64,000 nucleotides of DNA from Copromyces sp. CBS 386.78 (GCA_030685235.1 MU839158.1:62001-126000), one strand, 5' to 3'; counted from the stretch's first letter, positions 32,793-47,451 are shown. Notes: a model not told the origin generated them from the sequence alone. A program made the numbers and translations.

Positions 32793-34092
32793 TCATGCGC
32801 TTAACAAGTCTCTGACACTCATTCCCCGCCCCGTCCGCATGGTCCCGGCGGCTGCGGTGGCGGCTCCAGTGGGGACGTCGGTGTTCGTCGTTGACGCCCG
32901 CCTATCCGTTTGTGTCTGTTGGTTCAACATGAGAAGAGCAGCTGTCGCCTCATGGTCAAGGTCGTTTCGCGATGCCAGGTAAGGGCTAGTCAAAGCCGGG
33001 AATGGAGCGGTACGTGGGTCGTGCGTGTTGCCGTTGCTGCCGTACAATTGCCCCCCGGCGCCAAAGCCAGCGGGCGAGGCAGTGACAGATGAGCCACTGA
33101 AGCTATAGTGTCTTTGTTGATCGACCGATGCCACACCTAAGGAGATCGACCCATGGCGGTCCTTTGACTGCTGGGGTGGTATTGCCGGAGATACGGATGG
33201 CTGGTGGAAAGAGTTGGTCGCGCCAAGTGGAGGCGAAGAGGCCGGTGATGGACCCCCCGACGAGTCCGACATCTCTACGTCGTCATCGGGGCGTACTTCT
33301 TCCCTTGCTGAAAAGGCAAAGGCGACCTCAGGATGGAAAGTTTCGTGGCCAGAAGGGGTTGGAAGACTCTTGGTCGCACTTTCTCGCTCTGATGCATCCG
33401 ATTGATGCCGGGCCTGGAGCTTAGCGACACAGTCTTCCAGATATTTGATATACTCTATCGAGGCCTATGGTACTTCATGAGCTTCCATTTCTAATATCTG
33501 TTCCTAGCAATATGATACTGACCTGGAGTATAGCCAGCTTGTGCATCTCACCGGTACATGCCGGTATCAAGCTTTTGAGAAGAGCGAACTCTTCGTTCAT
33601 CTTGGATCTCCTTCTCCTTTCAATCAAGCTATGTGCTGTTTTCCTGGCAATCTTCCTTCCTGCCGCGGTTTGTTTCTTCTTAGCGCCACCTGTTGTTGTC
33701 GTTGGTATAGTCGACGCTGCATTTGTCGCGGTAGACTCCGGGTCCGTGCCAGCGGTTGAACCTTTGGAATTTGGTGCAAGTGGTGGGGCAGCAGCAACTT
33801 CACGCGGCTTCATCTGGATGATTTTGCGTGACCTAGTAGGAGGAGGAGGAAGTGCAAAATCATTCTTTGATGGGCCGGTTACGGTTGCTGCACGTCTCCG
33901 TGACTTGACCGTCTCGCTTGGTTGCATTGGATATAGTTTCTCTGGGGTCTGTGGGGGTGTCCCTGAAGCGTTGGATGGTATGATAGCAGGTGGTGGTAGT
34001 TCGAACAACATCTGAAGCGAGGCTAGGGATGGATATTCCTGAGCTTTCATATCTGCTGATGATACTGGCGTAGGCAACGATCTCCGAGGCAT
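32793..34092 (-). CDS. bHLH transcription factor, DevR-like
   Basis: Exons 34092-33523 and 33464-32793 (58-nt intron) encode 413 residues. The bHLH domain spans the intron at about residues 155-208. The basic region and helix 1 read GRKIARKTAHSLIERRRRSK plus MNEEFALLKSLIPAC, then a loop and helix 2 MHKLAILQASIEYIKYLEDC. The H-E-R pattern (H...IERRR) predicts binding to an E-box, CANNTG. The N-terminal third is Pro-rich (LPPPAIIPS, PQTPEKLYP). The C-terminal part is disordered, with Ser/Thr/Gln-rich stretches. The domain resembles the fungal DevR/PalcA group, which controls development and pigmentation in Aspergillus; that assignment is from memory. It lies 1.25 kb downstream of the P5C dehydrogenase gene in the same orientation, with no sign of co-regulation. 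Confidence 0.88.
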
Positions 34093-35342
34093 CGTGATGG
34101 GCTTCTGGTGCTATCGCAATGACCTAAAGGCAACCCAGCGAGCAGGCAGAGGCGAGATTGGTAGTGAAAGAGTGGGTATGTATGAAGCGCTAGGTGCACA
34201 GAACCCTGAGCTTCAGAGCCACGTCCAAGTCGAACTGGGGAAGCTTAGAACAGCCTGGTGCTCAGACGAAATAGGTAACTGTCAGGCACAACTGACGTTG
34301 CAGGTGCTGTGCGAGATTCGGGCTGGAGGATGGCGGGAATCCTCCAGTTAGTGGCTTCACTGTGCTTCTGGCTGCGTCTGGCCAAGAGAGGATGATAAGA
34401 CGATCTTCGGGTATCACCTTACACCGGTAGCTGAAGGAGAGGCAGATTCGAGTTCCACGGTTTTGCGGTAAGTTCGGTCAGGTGTTGTCGAGAAATACAG
34501 ATGTCCCAGCATGGGATTCAGAAGCTAGATATGCCATCAAAGGGCAATATATGGACATTGCGCTTGCTGGTTCTTATGTATGATCTAGACCAAATGATTG
34601 GGGAGACGAACGTAGGAAGTCGACAATCGTAACGTGCAGTTGCATCTAGAGAGCATGGAACACTAGTGTTTCCATCTCCGAAGTGCACTCCCAAGTCCCA
34701 AAGCAGTCGCGTGCCCAGCTCCTTTCCAGTCGGCACGAGGTGGATTCCTCGATGCTGATTGGACAGAAATTTTCTTGGTGTCTTGACAAGGTATTAAAAG
34801 AAGACCAATGTCGTTCAAGGTCGTGCCTCTGGCTCTGGACCTTTGTCTGACGCCGAAGTATGGATACCTGCCAAGTCTTCGTAATCATGCTCTACTCCCA
34901 CAGCCACCTTTGGCCAAATGATGTCTTGTGTACATCATCAGTGATCGTCAAGGTTCCCGGTCCTTCTCACAGCCCCCGGCGCCACCCAAGCTCTTTTAAG
35001 GCAGCCCGCACGTGGCCTCTGACAGTCGAGACCATCTTCAACACGGGGCAGAACGACGGGCCATCCGCAACTCTCTCGGACTTTTAGGGGCGGGTGGGCT
35101 GAAGCCGGGAAGCCAATATAACACAATGCAACTTTGAGAACGGGTTGTGATTTGATTCGCTAGACACCTAATCCAATAACAAGGCACCTGTCTCAACGCT
35201 GCTCATGAACACCTCCTCCGTCAAACGCACCCGAATGAACAATTTCGCTAATTCCGGCTGATGCATCATCCTGATCGAGTCCTCGAATATCACCCAGCTA
35301 TTGTCGGAGTATACGGCGGTTTGCCAATATATGAGGAATGTC
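34093..35342. other. Intergenic region, promoter of the bHLH gene
   Basis: 1.25 kb between two minus-strand genes. No coding sequence, RNA or repeat is recognised. Confidence 0.45.
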
Positions 35343-37261
<1,919 letters not shown>

Positions 37262-40200
37262 TTTGTTGGTTTTGACCTGGCTCTTCGATCCAAGTGGTCT
37301 CCTCTGTAGATTTGCTTGCCTCGGGAGATCTCAGGCGTAGGAGACAGACAGTTGCAAACTGAAGGATCGGGACTGCTGTTGTTCAGGTCACTACCGTAGC
37401 AAATGTACAGGAAGTGCTTTGTCTGTGGATGGACTTTCGAGTTGGACCTGCCTAGAGAAAGCAGTTGATCTCCGACGAGTACTCGTAGGAGGGCAAAAGA
37501 ATTGAAAATTTGACGATGGAGGTTGGGGTTGAAGTTAGAGGAAGGAACAGTTGGACCGTTCCCGTCATTGGCCTTTGGAAACCACCCCTCATTATCTTCC
37601 CCTCACAAGCGGCTGCTCTTGCCCTGCACGAATGCCTTCAGCCCACTCCTTCCATCTTTCTCGGCCAATCCAGCCCAGCTTCTGTGATTCTAATATCGCT
37701 TTGTGACGGCTTTAAACATGTTGAGCTTGACGTGATCGTGCGGGGCTGGGGCCGTCTCATTGGCCAATACCTACCTCTACCCTCTAGTGTAGGAGAGCTG
37801 TTTGAATGATAAGCCGATAGCAAGGGTGTTGGCGCCGATTGCTATCTTATCGTTTGTCTAGGAGCCAACAACCTAACGAAGCTTCACAGGGCATTAATTA
37901 CACATCAGTACTGGTAAAGTTCGTTAGCTTGGGACTTCACAACGTACCTTACTCTTCGCAATTCAACCAATATTCCACCAATGAGGAAGTGGCAAGTGAC
38001 GGATTCCGTTGACGAAACTCCCGTCGGTCGTGAATCTGGGGGTGGAGCACTGGAGGATCCCGCTAAGCTCCACAAGCCCACTGTAGTCCGGGGGCGGTCC
38101 GCTGAACTGCGGCATCATGCAAGTGTCTTGACTCGTGAGGATGGAACTTACAATGCGGACATCAACTTCGTGAACTTCCGACTCCTTTTGTCTACATTCA
38201 GGTCGAAAGGACTCGCGTTGAAACGACACAACATCCGATGATTATTTTGGCGGAGTCAGGTTGTGTGAATAATCGGATCAACTTTTTTTTTTTTGGTGGG
38301 TTCAATGCCTGTGAAGGTTGCTCCCAATATTCACACAACCTGGGAATGTCTCTGATAGAGATATCCAACCTAACGCTCTACGCACCTCCCGAGTTGTTGT
38401 AAGAACAAACCGACCGCATCACTGTCCAAGACGTTACACCTTCGAAATACTCCTGCACGCATCAATGCATTTTTATTATACCGCTCGCCTCCTTACCTCT
38501 CCGAGAGTGCAGCTCGAAGAACTGGATGCTCACTGACATTTGCTTGTTGTTCAAGCTACATGGAATGTGATATGCGAGTGCCAACCTCTCACTCTATCCA
38601 AAAGGTCTTAAAATCTCGGCCCTCACAACTGAACCCGACCCGACAGCGGAAATAAGCCCCGAACTGGTTCTTGATACCAGAACCCTTTGTTTGTTGTTTT
38701 AACGGAAGAATAGTTGTATCGACGGCGCTATGAGAGGGTGTGAAGCGGATCACCCCCACAGACGAATCACTGCCCAGAAGTGCTCCTTTCAACAACCCTC
38801 CCGAGCCCTCCAGACCAGGACCGTTACATATTCATTGGCCGCCGTCATAAAACGAGGCCGACATTGACTACCACTTGACCACTTGAAATTTGAACACCAC
38901 CATCACCACATGGTGTTTAGGAGCGATAACTGGTTGACGATGGAGCCTGAAGCCTGGACGAAAAGGACCACTTTGTTCAGCCCTGACAGGCTTGCCGTCG
39001 CAAACCCCAGGCCCAGGCCAGGAAGAGAGGTGAGACGACGAGTCGACGATGTCAGATGGCGTCTAACACGTCTGGTTGGTTCCTGAGCTCGCTTCTCCAG
39101 GCCTCTCGATCATGACCACGTCACTGCAGGAACAGCCGCAAGGCGCAAGGAATCCTGGCCGCGGTCGTTTCCTCGGAGGTTTTCTCGTCCCAGATATGTG
39201 TTTGATTGGTAAAAATACAAGCAGAATGGTTGAATTGGCCTATGGGCTATGGCTCGGCCCGGAGCCCCATGATCGGTCGAAGGGGGTGGGGAATGAATGG
39301 TACGCCTGATAATCGGTCTAGTAGCTGGATGTATAAGCTCAGGGGTAAATGCTCAACTACTACCCATATCGGGCCTCGATACTATGTAACCGTTGGGGAA
39401 ACCTGATAAATCACAAACGGTCGAAAGCATGATGTGCTGTTTCGAGACATGATGAGTTGCAAAGCCTCGCCGAAAACAACGATAGGTTGGATAAGCTGAA
39501 AAAGATCCTTCCTATTTAGGACAACTTTGGGCATCAAGAAAACAGCCATATGCAAACCGCCAGGGGCAAATAATCATTCATCTTTCAGCCTTCCGTGCTT
39601 CTCTTGCGGGACAGAAGACACCGGTCGACCGGAGCCACCGCCATCCACATTCCGGTTTCTTTTACCTAGTCCAACTCATCTTGTGGTTGGCGAGACTGTG
39701 AATGACAGCATCTTACACTGCATTTTGGTCTGCACAGCATCTCTCACACACACAGTACCGCGCGCAAAGGTCAACTTGACCGGCGTAGTAGGCTCAATTT
39801 TGTCCCAGGGAATCGACAACAACCATGCGCCACGCTCGAGCATGTTGATGTTGATGTGTGCAAACTTGCACTGTTATGCGCCCACCACAAATCCTTTGGA
39901 TCCTCTTCCAAATGTTGTGTAACTTTTGGATGTGAGGAGGTAACTTTTGAAAGAAGCAGCAGCCGGCCAGAAAAAGATACGTTCAACCGCTGTGAGCATG
40001 TTTTCCAAACTTGAGTTCGTGTGATGTACAGAAATGGGAATGCTGAGAATATATATCGATGGGAACAAACATGAACCGCATGGGCGCTTGGGCGGGAAAG
40101 CAGTGTCCCGGCGGGATGCAGCCACCAAAAGCGGTGCTCGTGAAGGAAGTGAGGTTGTGTGTTTATTCGGTAACACTCTTTTTGTTGTTGTGAACGGGTG

Positions 40201-43110
40201 GGACGAGTGCAGACATCCGTTTCTCTCGTGTGAATCTGGCTCGATATAACATACATACCCCAGTGATAACGAAGACGGCGGGGCGACCACGGGATAGACG
40301 GAGGGGCAGATACTGTAAAAACGTGGATTTCGAGATGTTGGCATGCAGCTGGGTTCAGAGAGCATCACCAACCTTCCTTCTTAGCACGGGAACCCAAGGT
40401 TGGGGTACCTCTAGGCTAGGTATACAGCGGATCAAACAACATCCGGTCCAAGCGTACACCAGCACAGTAAAACCCGGGCTGTATCGAGGGCAGTTTGCAC
40501 AACGACGGGAACCAACGGTCATTGCCCAGATGGGATCCATAAGCGCGGAGGGACAAAGGATGGGCGTCGTTGAGACAATTCAGGTTCAACCAAGGTAACG
40601 GAAAAGGGCCAATATTTGGCGCTTTCCTGCGGGTGACGACTGCTAATGCAGGAACAGGATCAAATCCCATCCATTGCTTCTTTTCTGTCTGCACCCGTTC
40701 GTTTTGTCCTCGATAGATGCTGCTCTCCCTTACATCATCAGGGTTCAGGCCGGTCAGTGGTATGGAAGCTGTACCTATATCTTGCCCGCTATTCGCATCA
40801 TATCGAGAACAACACTCCGAAGCCTACTGGGAACAACCTCACAGGATCGGAATGCCAATCTCCAGAAAACCTGTTATCAAGTTGATGGAGAAGAGAAAAT
40901 GGGACGATGTTTTTGGCAGTAATGTAACGGTATGGCCCAAGCTTTAAAAGTAGTCAGGAACGGGTGTGGATCGGTGGGGTAAGTTGGAAACAGTGCCTGG
41001 CCCGCGCTCCTGCACAATTCAGAATCTTACTAGGTTAGGACTAGCTTTCTCAGTCTTACTCCACATACCCCAGACGATTCCTTTGTTAAGGCTGTTAACG
41101 TTGCCGATACCAGATGGGGTAAAATCTCCGTCTCTTCTCGGAGATTTCGTGATGATTTTTTTCCCTTTGCTCTTCCGATTCAACCGATGATGACTTCAAA
41201 AAGATGATGCTGTACCCGGATATCGATACCCAGGCAGTAACATTGGCCCTAGACGAAAGCGAAGTTCCGTGAATGAAGGAGCCAGAGACCGTTATTGGAT
41301 CCATTTCACTTCTGACCGGTCTCTGATATCAAAAATTCTGTTCCTTGCAGCCGAACTTGCCCTTATGGCCTGAGGTAAGTAATCGGCCTGCACTCACTTG
41401 CACTTTCCACTTCAGAGCTTCAAGCAACGAAGCGGAAGCCTGGGCGGGACAAGACCGGGCTTTTTTTCTCTTCCCCCACCTTGGGGCTTGGGCTGACCGG
41501 CAGCCAATGGGCAACATCCACGACAGAGAGCGGGCCCTTGGATTTTGATGTTTCAGGAATTGCCTCTTGTCATCCACCGATTGAAACCTCTCTTTTGACC
41601 ATTCATGAACGATAATTGCGACCTGTGGGCGTTGATTTGTGAAGTCGGTCGGTCGGTCCAGGTCTCCGAGGCGGTGAGCAAACATGACAGCATTGAAAAC
41701 GAAATGCCAATTTCTTTGTTCGCATTGGGTTCGGCAATGTCATCAACAACGGAACTTGCTCGATGACCCCCCTCGAACACACCCTGCCGCCCCATCCATG
41801 AATCGGACGGTGGCAGCTTTTCAGTTTTCACAACCTCACCTGCGACGGCGCGATGCAGTGACCTGCGCCGTCTCGCCGTGGTCGCATGAAGCCGGCTGTT
41901 GTCTGCTGTGCCCCCACGATTGCATCCTCCTTATCATTGTTGCCATTTTCACAGCTCCTTGCAGGCCGCATTACGGAGAGTCTGTCACCGAAACCATTAC
42001 GCTGCCTATTACCGACTCGTCTAGGTATCAATGCCTCTCTCATCAAGCCGTTTACACACTGATCCCCTCCAATTACCCCCCAAACTCAACACCCTTTGCG
42101 TGGGTGGAGATAACTTTTTGTTTTGTTTCTAAATTGCACACTACTACGTGCAAACGTAGGTATACCTACCGGCGTACCGCCCTGTCTCGGCCAAGTGCCC
42201 GGGAGGGTTCCATTGTCCTGTCATTCAAGCGGGGCCGATCCCACGACCAAAAGATCTCTGGTTGACCAACCATCACTGAGACCATCCTTGCAGCTTGGCT
42301 TTGCAGGCCTGTGGCACATGTAATGCTTCCATTGTACACTCGTCCCAAACCAGACATGGGGAACTCGACCAACAACCTCTGAATGGCTCTTTACGAGGAT
42401 ATTGTCGAGGTTCACATACCTCGAAACTCCGACGTTGGGCTTACACATCCATAACGAAACGGTGGGACTGCGGGTGCCCTGAAAGGGGTGGAGGTGGGAG
42501 AATATGCAAGGTACTAGGATCTCGAGTCTTCCTGGTGCTCACACCACCACCATCCACCATCCACCACCCGGTATCCATCACAAAATGCACACCTCACCAC
42601 ACCCCGCCCAGATAGCCTACACTCCTGCCCAGGATGGAATAGTGCCCGCCCTTTGTTGATGTGCCTACTGTGTAGAGCACGGACTGGGAATATATATGCC
42701 GGTAATTCCTTTTCACGTCTTTCGTCAATATTTTTATAGCTATAACCTTTTAGGGTACGCCATCTGCTTCCGACCTCGTGGTTGCTCCTTGCTGCGTACA
42801 CTGTATGTCGGCCGGTTGGGATCCAAGCTTGCTCTGTACTCCAAGCGGTTTGAACATCACAGAACCATCTCCTCTCGTTTATCCGCTCTCTCACCTTTTC
42901 TCTTCCAAGTACTCCAGACCACACGGCCTCTGTGCCAATGGTTTGTTCCTCGAGTTATTCGACTCCTGTGTTTTCCGTCCACAGTTCAAGCCGTCCATTT
43001 TCATCACCACTCCTCTTGCTTTCGAGTTCTTCATCCGATTCCATCAATTCAAGTTATATGATAAAGAGTTGTCTCTGAGGTTAACACCAGCTCGATGACT
43101 TCTTGAAAAG
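37262..43110. other. Gene-poor stretch of about 5.8 kb
   Basis: The longest region outside the retroelement without a convincing gene. Base composition is normal, so it is not RIP-degraded. Reading frames up to about 190 codons exist (for example 41684-42265 plus) but lack conserved-looking blocks or consistent splice signals. It contains an inverted-repeat cluster at 38231-38342. The right end is pyrimidine-rich and probably contains the promoter and leader of the gene at 43565. Non-coding RNA genes cannot be excluded by eye. Confidence 0.45.
38231..38342. repeat. Nested inverted repeats
   Basis: CAGGTTGTGTGAATA at 38257-38271 is repeated as its perfect reverse complement at 38328-38342. 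The left arm also overlaps a second hairpin: ATCCGA-TGATTATT at about 38232-38245 faces AATAATCGGAT at 38269-38279. A run of 12 T lies between the arms (38283-38294). The two stems share bases, so they would be alternative structures. Confidence 0.6.
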
Positions 43111-43219
43111 GTAAATCATAGTTTATTTTCTCACAGTCATACCTCACCCATGGCCCGCTTTCCTTCACCTTTCCCATCGGCTGGTATTAAGCGAAGCATT
43201 CTATAATACTAACTGTCAG
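43111..43219 (+). other. Candidate intron in the 5' leader of the membrane-protein gene
   Basis: The donor GTAAAT follows AAAAG at 43110, and 43209-43219 reads CTAACTGTCAG, a branch site directly followed by an acceptor. The 109-nt length is normal. It lies 345 bases before the ATG at 43565. Confidence 0.5.
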
Positions 43220-43564
43220 GTTGTGAGCCGTATGGGACTCAACAAAGCCACCGGTCGACTTTGAGATGAAAATTTGGCGCTTCATGGGCAAAAATGCACA
43301 GAAAACTAACCATACCGATCATGAGTGCTAACAACATTTTTATCAGGCATTTTTACGCTTGTCGTACCTACCAAGGTCTTTATCATCTCGGATTAGGCCG
43401 GTCTGGCTGCTGGCAAGGAAAGCAGCATTCACGAGGCTCCGTCAAGTCGGCTTTCCAATCGGCATCCTTTCTCTTCTACGCCTTGTTTTTGTGAGAAATA
43501 CGGCAATCCGTCCTCGGCTTTCATCTTTCATTTTTTCTTGCCTACCTCACTTCATGTCCCTATT

Positions 43565-44611
43565 ATGCCCCCGATCACGACCGTGACGAGGTTTGTCCAC
43601 GCCGTTACACATCAGAAAAGGGGACCTCCATTCGATGGCGACGACATCGATGCCACGAGTCCAGACACTGGAAGAAACCGTCTTATCATCATCCTAAGCA
43701 GCGCCATTCCCGTCGTGGCCCTTCTTTCGGCGGCTATTGTGATCTGTCTATGTCTATGGTGGAGGAAGAAACAACGGCGGATACGACTCTTTTCACGAAC
43801 AGTCACGCCCGTCGACGATGAGGAAATCGCAACATGGAAAACACCAAAAAGTGAGGAGGCCGGATTTACGACCGGGGACAACACCGACGTCGATACAAAG
43901 AGCAGACCGACAACTGGGGATCGTTTGAACACTAGCCATGGAAAACAACCGTCAACAGGCTCGGTAAAGAAACCCGCAAGCGTCATCGTCTACACCAACC
44001 CTCAAGACCAAGCAGCTGGAGAAACCCGGAAATCACTCGACGAAGGATCACCTCGGTTCGCCGCACACAGCACCCACAGCGGCTATTACGGAAAGACGAG
44101 CATCGACCACACACCACTACCACCAACCCCCATCCTCGCGAGGGCTCCAAACTCCCGAGCCGGCCTCACAGACGAAACGGTACCCGGCGATGTCCCGTTC
44201 ATACCAGCGCCCAAGCGCCAACCGTCGCGGCTATACAAGCTACCGCCAGGTGTCCATGCCGTTGGCCCGTCATCACCGCGTTCGCGGCATGGGAAAAAGA
44301 GGAGTTCAAAGAGCAGCACCAGCAGCATAGGCGGTTACTCAACCTTCCACAGCAACAACTACAACAGAGCGGCATACTACCGAGGCGGAGGTTATACATC
44401 CGACACAGGAGGAGGAGGAGGAGGAGGAGGAGGAAGAGTGTTTCCCGGGCGATATTCCCACGATCACGCTCGCACCCACAGTATGAACCACCACCATTCA
44501 CATCTTCACTCGGGGGTTACGGTTCCTCCGAGGTTGTCGCTTGGTGATGATGCACGGCTTTCACGGAGACAGTTTTTGAGAGAGGAAGAGATTGGGCGGG
44601 CGATTGGGTGA
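43565..44611 (+). CDS. Single-pass membrane protein, function unknown
   Basis: 348 residues from ATG 43565 (MPPITTVTRFVHAVTHQKRG). A short N-terminal region of about 40 residues precedes one strong transmembrane segment (LIIILSSAIPVVALLSAAIV and ICLCLWW), then KKQRRIRLF as a stop-transfer signal. This suggests a type III single-pass protein with a long disordered cytoplasmic tail. The tail has proline-directed sites (HTPLPPTPI), a basic Ser-rich stretch (RHGKKRSSKSSTSS), a run of nine Gly encoded by a GGA microsatellite (about 44408-44434) and a His-rich segment (MNHHHSHLHS). It ends LSRRQFLREEEIGRAIG. The plan is common among fungal plasma-membrane and cell-wall sensor-like proteins, but the short N-terminal side lacks a sensor domain. 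No family recognised. Confidence 0.78.
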   Translation: MPPITTVTRFVHAVTHQKRGPPFDGDDIDATSPDTGRNRLIIILSSAIPVVALLSAAIVICLCLWWRKKQRRIRLFSRTVTPVDDEEIATWKTPKSEEAGFTTGDNTDVDTKSRPTTGDRLNTSHGKQPSTGSVKKPASVIVYTNPQDQAAGETRKSLDEGSPRFAAHSTHSGYYGKTSIDHTPLPPTPILARAPNSRAGLTDETVPGDVPFIPAPKRQPSRLYKLPPGVHAVGPSSPRSRHGKKRSSKSSTSSIGGYSTFHSNNYNRAAYYRGGGYTSDTGGGGGGGGGRVFPGRYSHDHARTHSMNHHHSHLHSGVTVPPRLSLGDDARLSRRQFLREEEIGRAIG

Positions 44612-46004
44612 TTTGAGTGGTGTCTATACTTCACTGTCTCCCCCGTCAGCATCTTCATCTTCCTCTCTGGCTAGAAAGCCATCTATCTCTCCCTTTTACA
44701 CAGATCTACGATCTACCTCAATCCACTTCCACACACACCGAGGTACCACAGTTTACCCTTTGTTCTTTGAACCCGAGGCCTAGTCATGCCTTGGGCGCAA
44801 TATTGCAGATGCTGGCTCATTGCCTAAATGCAGGAAACATGTTTCCATTGTTTTTCTTCCTTTTTTTTGTTGAGGGTTTTCAAGGATGACTGACGACCAG
44901 ACTCAGCTGGCTGTTGAATTTATGTTTAGGGACGAAACGAGGAAACTTCATGTTGGATATACCCTTTTCTGCTTCGCTCTCCTTTCTCTTCTTTTTTTTT
45001 TTTTCGTTCATTTTCTTTTCCAGCCGGCCATCCCCTACAGGCTCAACAGTTCGGGGGATTGACCGACTGACTGGGAGAGAGGGACGTCTGTACATACAGT
45101 CTCAATTGACTGTGTATGTTGCGGGTCTTTTGGCTCATTTTGTATGATCAAGTTGTCTCGGGGGTGTGGGTGGTGGTTGAGATGTTTGTGTGGTTGTTTG
45201 CTGTGAGCGAGAAGCGAGCGGTGATACGGAGGAGAGAAGATACGAGATTTGGAGAAAATGAGAGATAACTTGATTATGAAATCTTACACGGCAATACGTT
45301 ATTCGCATAAAATGGAGTGATGAAAGTGAACCTTGCTTGTCCTGAGACGATTGCTCCAATTGTTTACTGGATGTGAAGAGAAAAGAACGGGAGATGACCG
45401 TCACGATGGTCGTTGGAAAGTTACAGTTCAAATGCTGGTCTGTGTGTTAGCCCGGTACTCGGAGAGACCAATCCGACAGGTCCTCAATACTGTGGGAGGC
45501 GTTGAAATGGATGGTCTTTGGTCGAAAACAATAAAGGCCTTCAAAAAAACATAAACACAGCGATTCTATTAGGTTAAAAGCTCGATCAATATGCACAAAA
45601 TGGAGGAGAGAACGCTCATGGAAGTTAACCCGAGGTCTCGAGCTAACGACTTTCCAGGTGCAGAGGGGAAAAGACCCTGGTCCGTGCGCCACTAACACCC
45701 TTCACTTCAAACGTCCCTAGCTGTTTAACGCGTCCTCTGGTGACGCGCCGCAATTTTCTCCATCCCATCGCATCCATTGCTCCTCCCCCACATTCCGAAG
45801 TCGCAGTTGAAGGCATTCTCGCAAATCGCAAACCATCGCTGTACTCCAAGAATCTATTGGAACTCAGCACATTTGATCCTTCAATTCAATTCCCTCAGGA
45901 AAAGTACTGCTACGGAAAACCAGCACCTGCCAACCCTTGCGAACAGCTCATCCCAAATTCAACCATCGACGTACCCCTCCATTAAACAACAACCCCAAGT
46001 CACA
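44612..46004. other. Intergenic region between two plus-strand genes
   Basis: 1.4 kb holding the 3' flank of the membrane-protein gene and the promoter/leader of dpb4. The frame upstream of the dpb4 ATG is open back to about 45777 but is not protein-like. A tRNA-like block at about 45630-45712 was considered and not accepted. Confidence 0.4.
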
Positions 46005-47451
46005 ATGCCACCAAAGAAAAGCGACGGTACTCGTCGCAGCGACGTCTCGGTAGCACGCTTTGTCATAGCTAACGAAGATACCACAATGGCCGCCACGGGC
46101 GAACCAATTCTCTCCGCCAACCCAGCCTCCGCCCTCGCCGCGGCCGCCATCGAGCGGGACTCTGAATCCCTTCCACCTGTACCCACAACAACAACAACCT
46201 CGGAGAAGCACTCCACCCCAGCACCTTCTGCGGCGGGTCGCGCTATGTCAACCACAGCAGCCACAGGAGCAGGACCAACATCACCATCAGAGTCTAAGCG
46301 TGGAGGAGGAGGAGGAGGAGGAGGATCAGAGAAGGACAAGGAACGAGAACGGGAAAAGGAACGGGAACGGGAAAGGGAAAAGGAACGCGACGCCATCACC
46401 ATTGAGGATCTCACGCTGCCGAAATCGATCATCACCCGTCTTGCCAAGGGGGTGTTGCCTTCAAATACGCAGATACAGGCGAATGCGATTTTGGCCATGA
46501 CTAAGAGTGCAACGGTCTTTATCAGCCATTTGGCTAATGCGTATGTCTTTTTTTTTTTCCTTTTTTTTTTTTTCCTCATCCCATCTACCTTGCCCCGGGG
46601 GCAACCAGGTCATGCTCTACTGATTTTGACGCTGACTGACGAACTCAAAATAACAGTGCAAACGAACATACCGTCTCATCAGGCAAGAAGACCATCATGC
46701 CAGCGGACGTGTTCAAGGCTCTAGATGAGATTGAGTACGGGTTCATGCGGGAGAAGCTGGAGGCTGAGTTTGCTAGTACGTTACATCCAACATCCCATAT
46801 CATCCATACCAATCTTGTTCCTCACCTTCCCTCCCTTCGTCCACCCACCTTCACTCCATACCTTTTTCGCTTCTTCAGCATAACTACGCTGACTAACCAA
46901 CCACCCCCACCACAGAATTTAACGAAATCCAAACCTCCAAACGATCAGTCTACCGCAAAAAAGTCGCCGCAGCCAAGAAGGGCCTCGGTGGTTCCGGTTC
47001 CGTGTCCGGTGGTGCTGGCGGCAGCGTAGCCGGCGACGGCGACGGCAATGACCCAGAAGGCGACCAAGGAGCCGCAAACTCGCAAGCCGGCAACGACAAC
47101 AACCACTCCCAAAACCAGCCCTCCTCCGCGTCCGGCGCAGCAGCAGCTACATCGACAACAGACAGAGAAGCAGGAGGAGGACCTCGGCCAGCTAAGAAGG
47201 CGAAGGTGGATACCTCATCATCAAAGATGGACGTAGACGGGGAAGAGCAAGATCAGGATCCGTCGGATGCGGAGACGGTTCCGGATGAAGTGGTTGATGA
47301 GGATGATGAGGAAGAGGAAGAGGCGGAAGAGGAGGAGGAAGAAGAAGATGAGGAGGAGGAACAGCCGCAAGATGGCGACGAGGGGGAGGAGGATGAGGAG
47401 AGGGCCGGGCCGCCGGATGAGGATGAGGCGCTTGATGATGATAGTGATTAG
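46005..47451 (+). CDS. dpb4: DNA polymerase epsilon subunit Dpb4 (POLE3-type histone-fold protein)
   Basis: Exons 46005-46540, 46657-46775 and 46916-47451 give 396 residues. The histone fold occupies about residues 130-225. It begins with IEDLTLPKSIITRLAKGVLP and continues ANAILAMTKSATVFISHLA, ANEHTVSSGKKTIMPADVFK and ALDEIEYGF, closing with KFNEIQTSKRSVYRKKV. This is the signature of the POLE3/Dpb4 family, which pairs with Dpb3 in polymerase epsilon and, in many eukaryotes, with a CHRAC/ISW2-type remodeller. The extra length over yeast Dpb4 comes from a disordered N-terminal region (GGA-encoded Gly run, then alternating Glu/Arg/Lys from KDKERERE) and a very acidic C-terminus of over 60 residues, mostly Glu and Asp. 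Intron 1 (116 nt) contains poly-T. The gene is convergent with sld3, with 411 bp between the stop codons. Confidence 0.93.

Noticed and set aside
41684..42265. Plus-strand reading frame of 193 codons in the gene-poor stretch
   Set aside because: Composition is not protein-like, there is no recognisable motif, and splice signals or neighbouring exons are lacking.
45630..45712. tRNA-like block on the minus strand (CCAGG/CCTGG stem, AGTGG loop, GCTCGAGAC resembling box B)
   Set aside because: Acceptor and T-arm stems do not pair, box A is poor and no cloverleaf could be drawn. At most a decayed tRNA; a covariance-model scan would decide.
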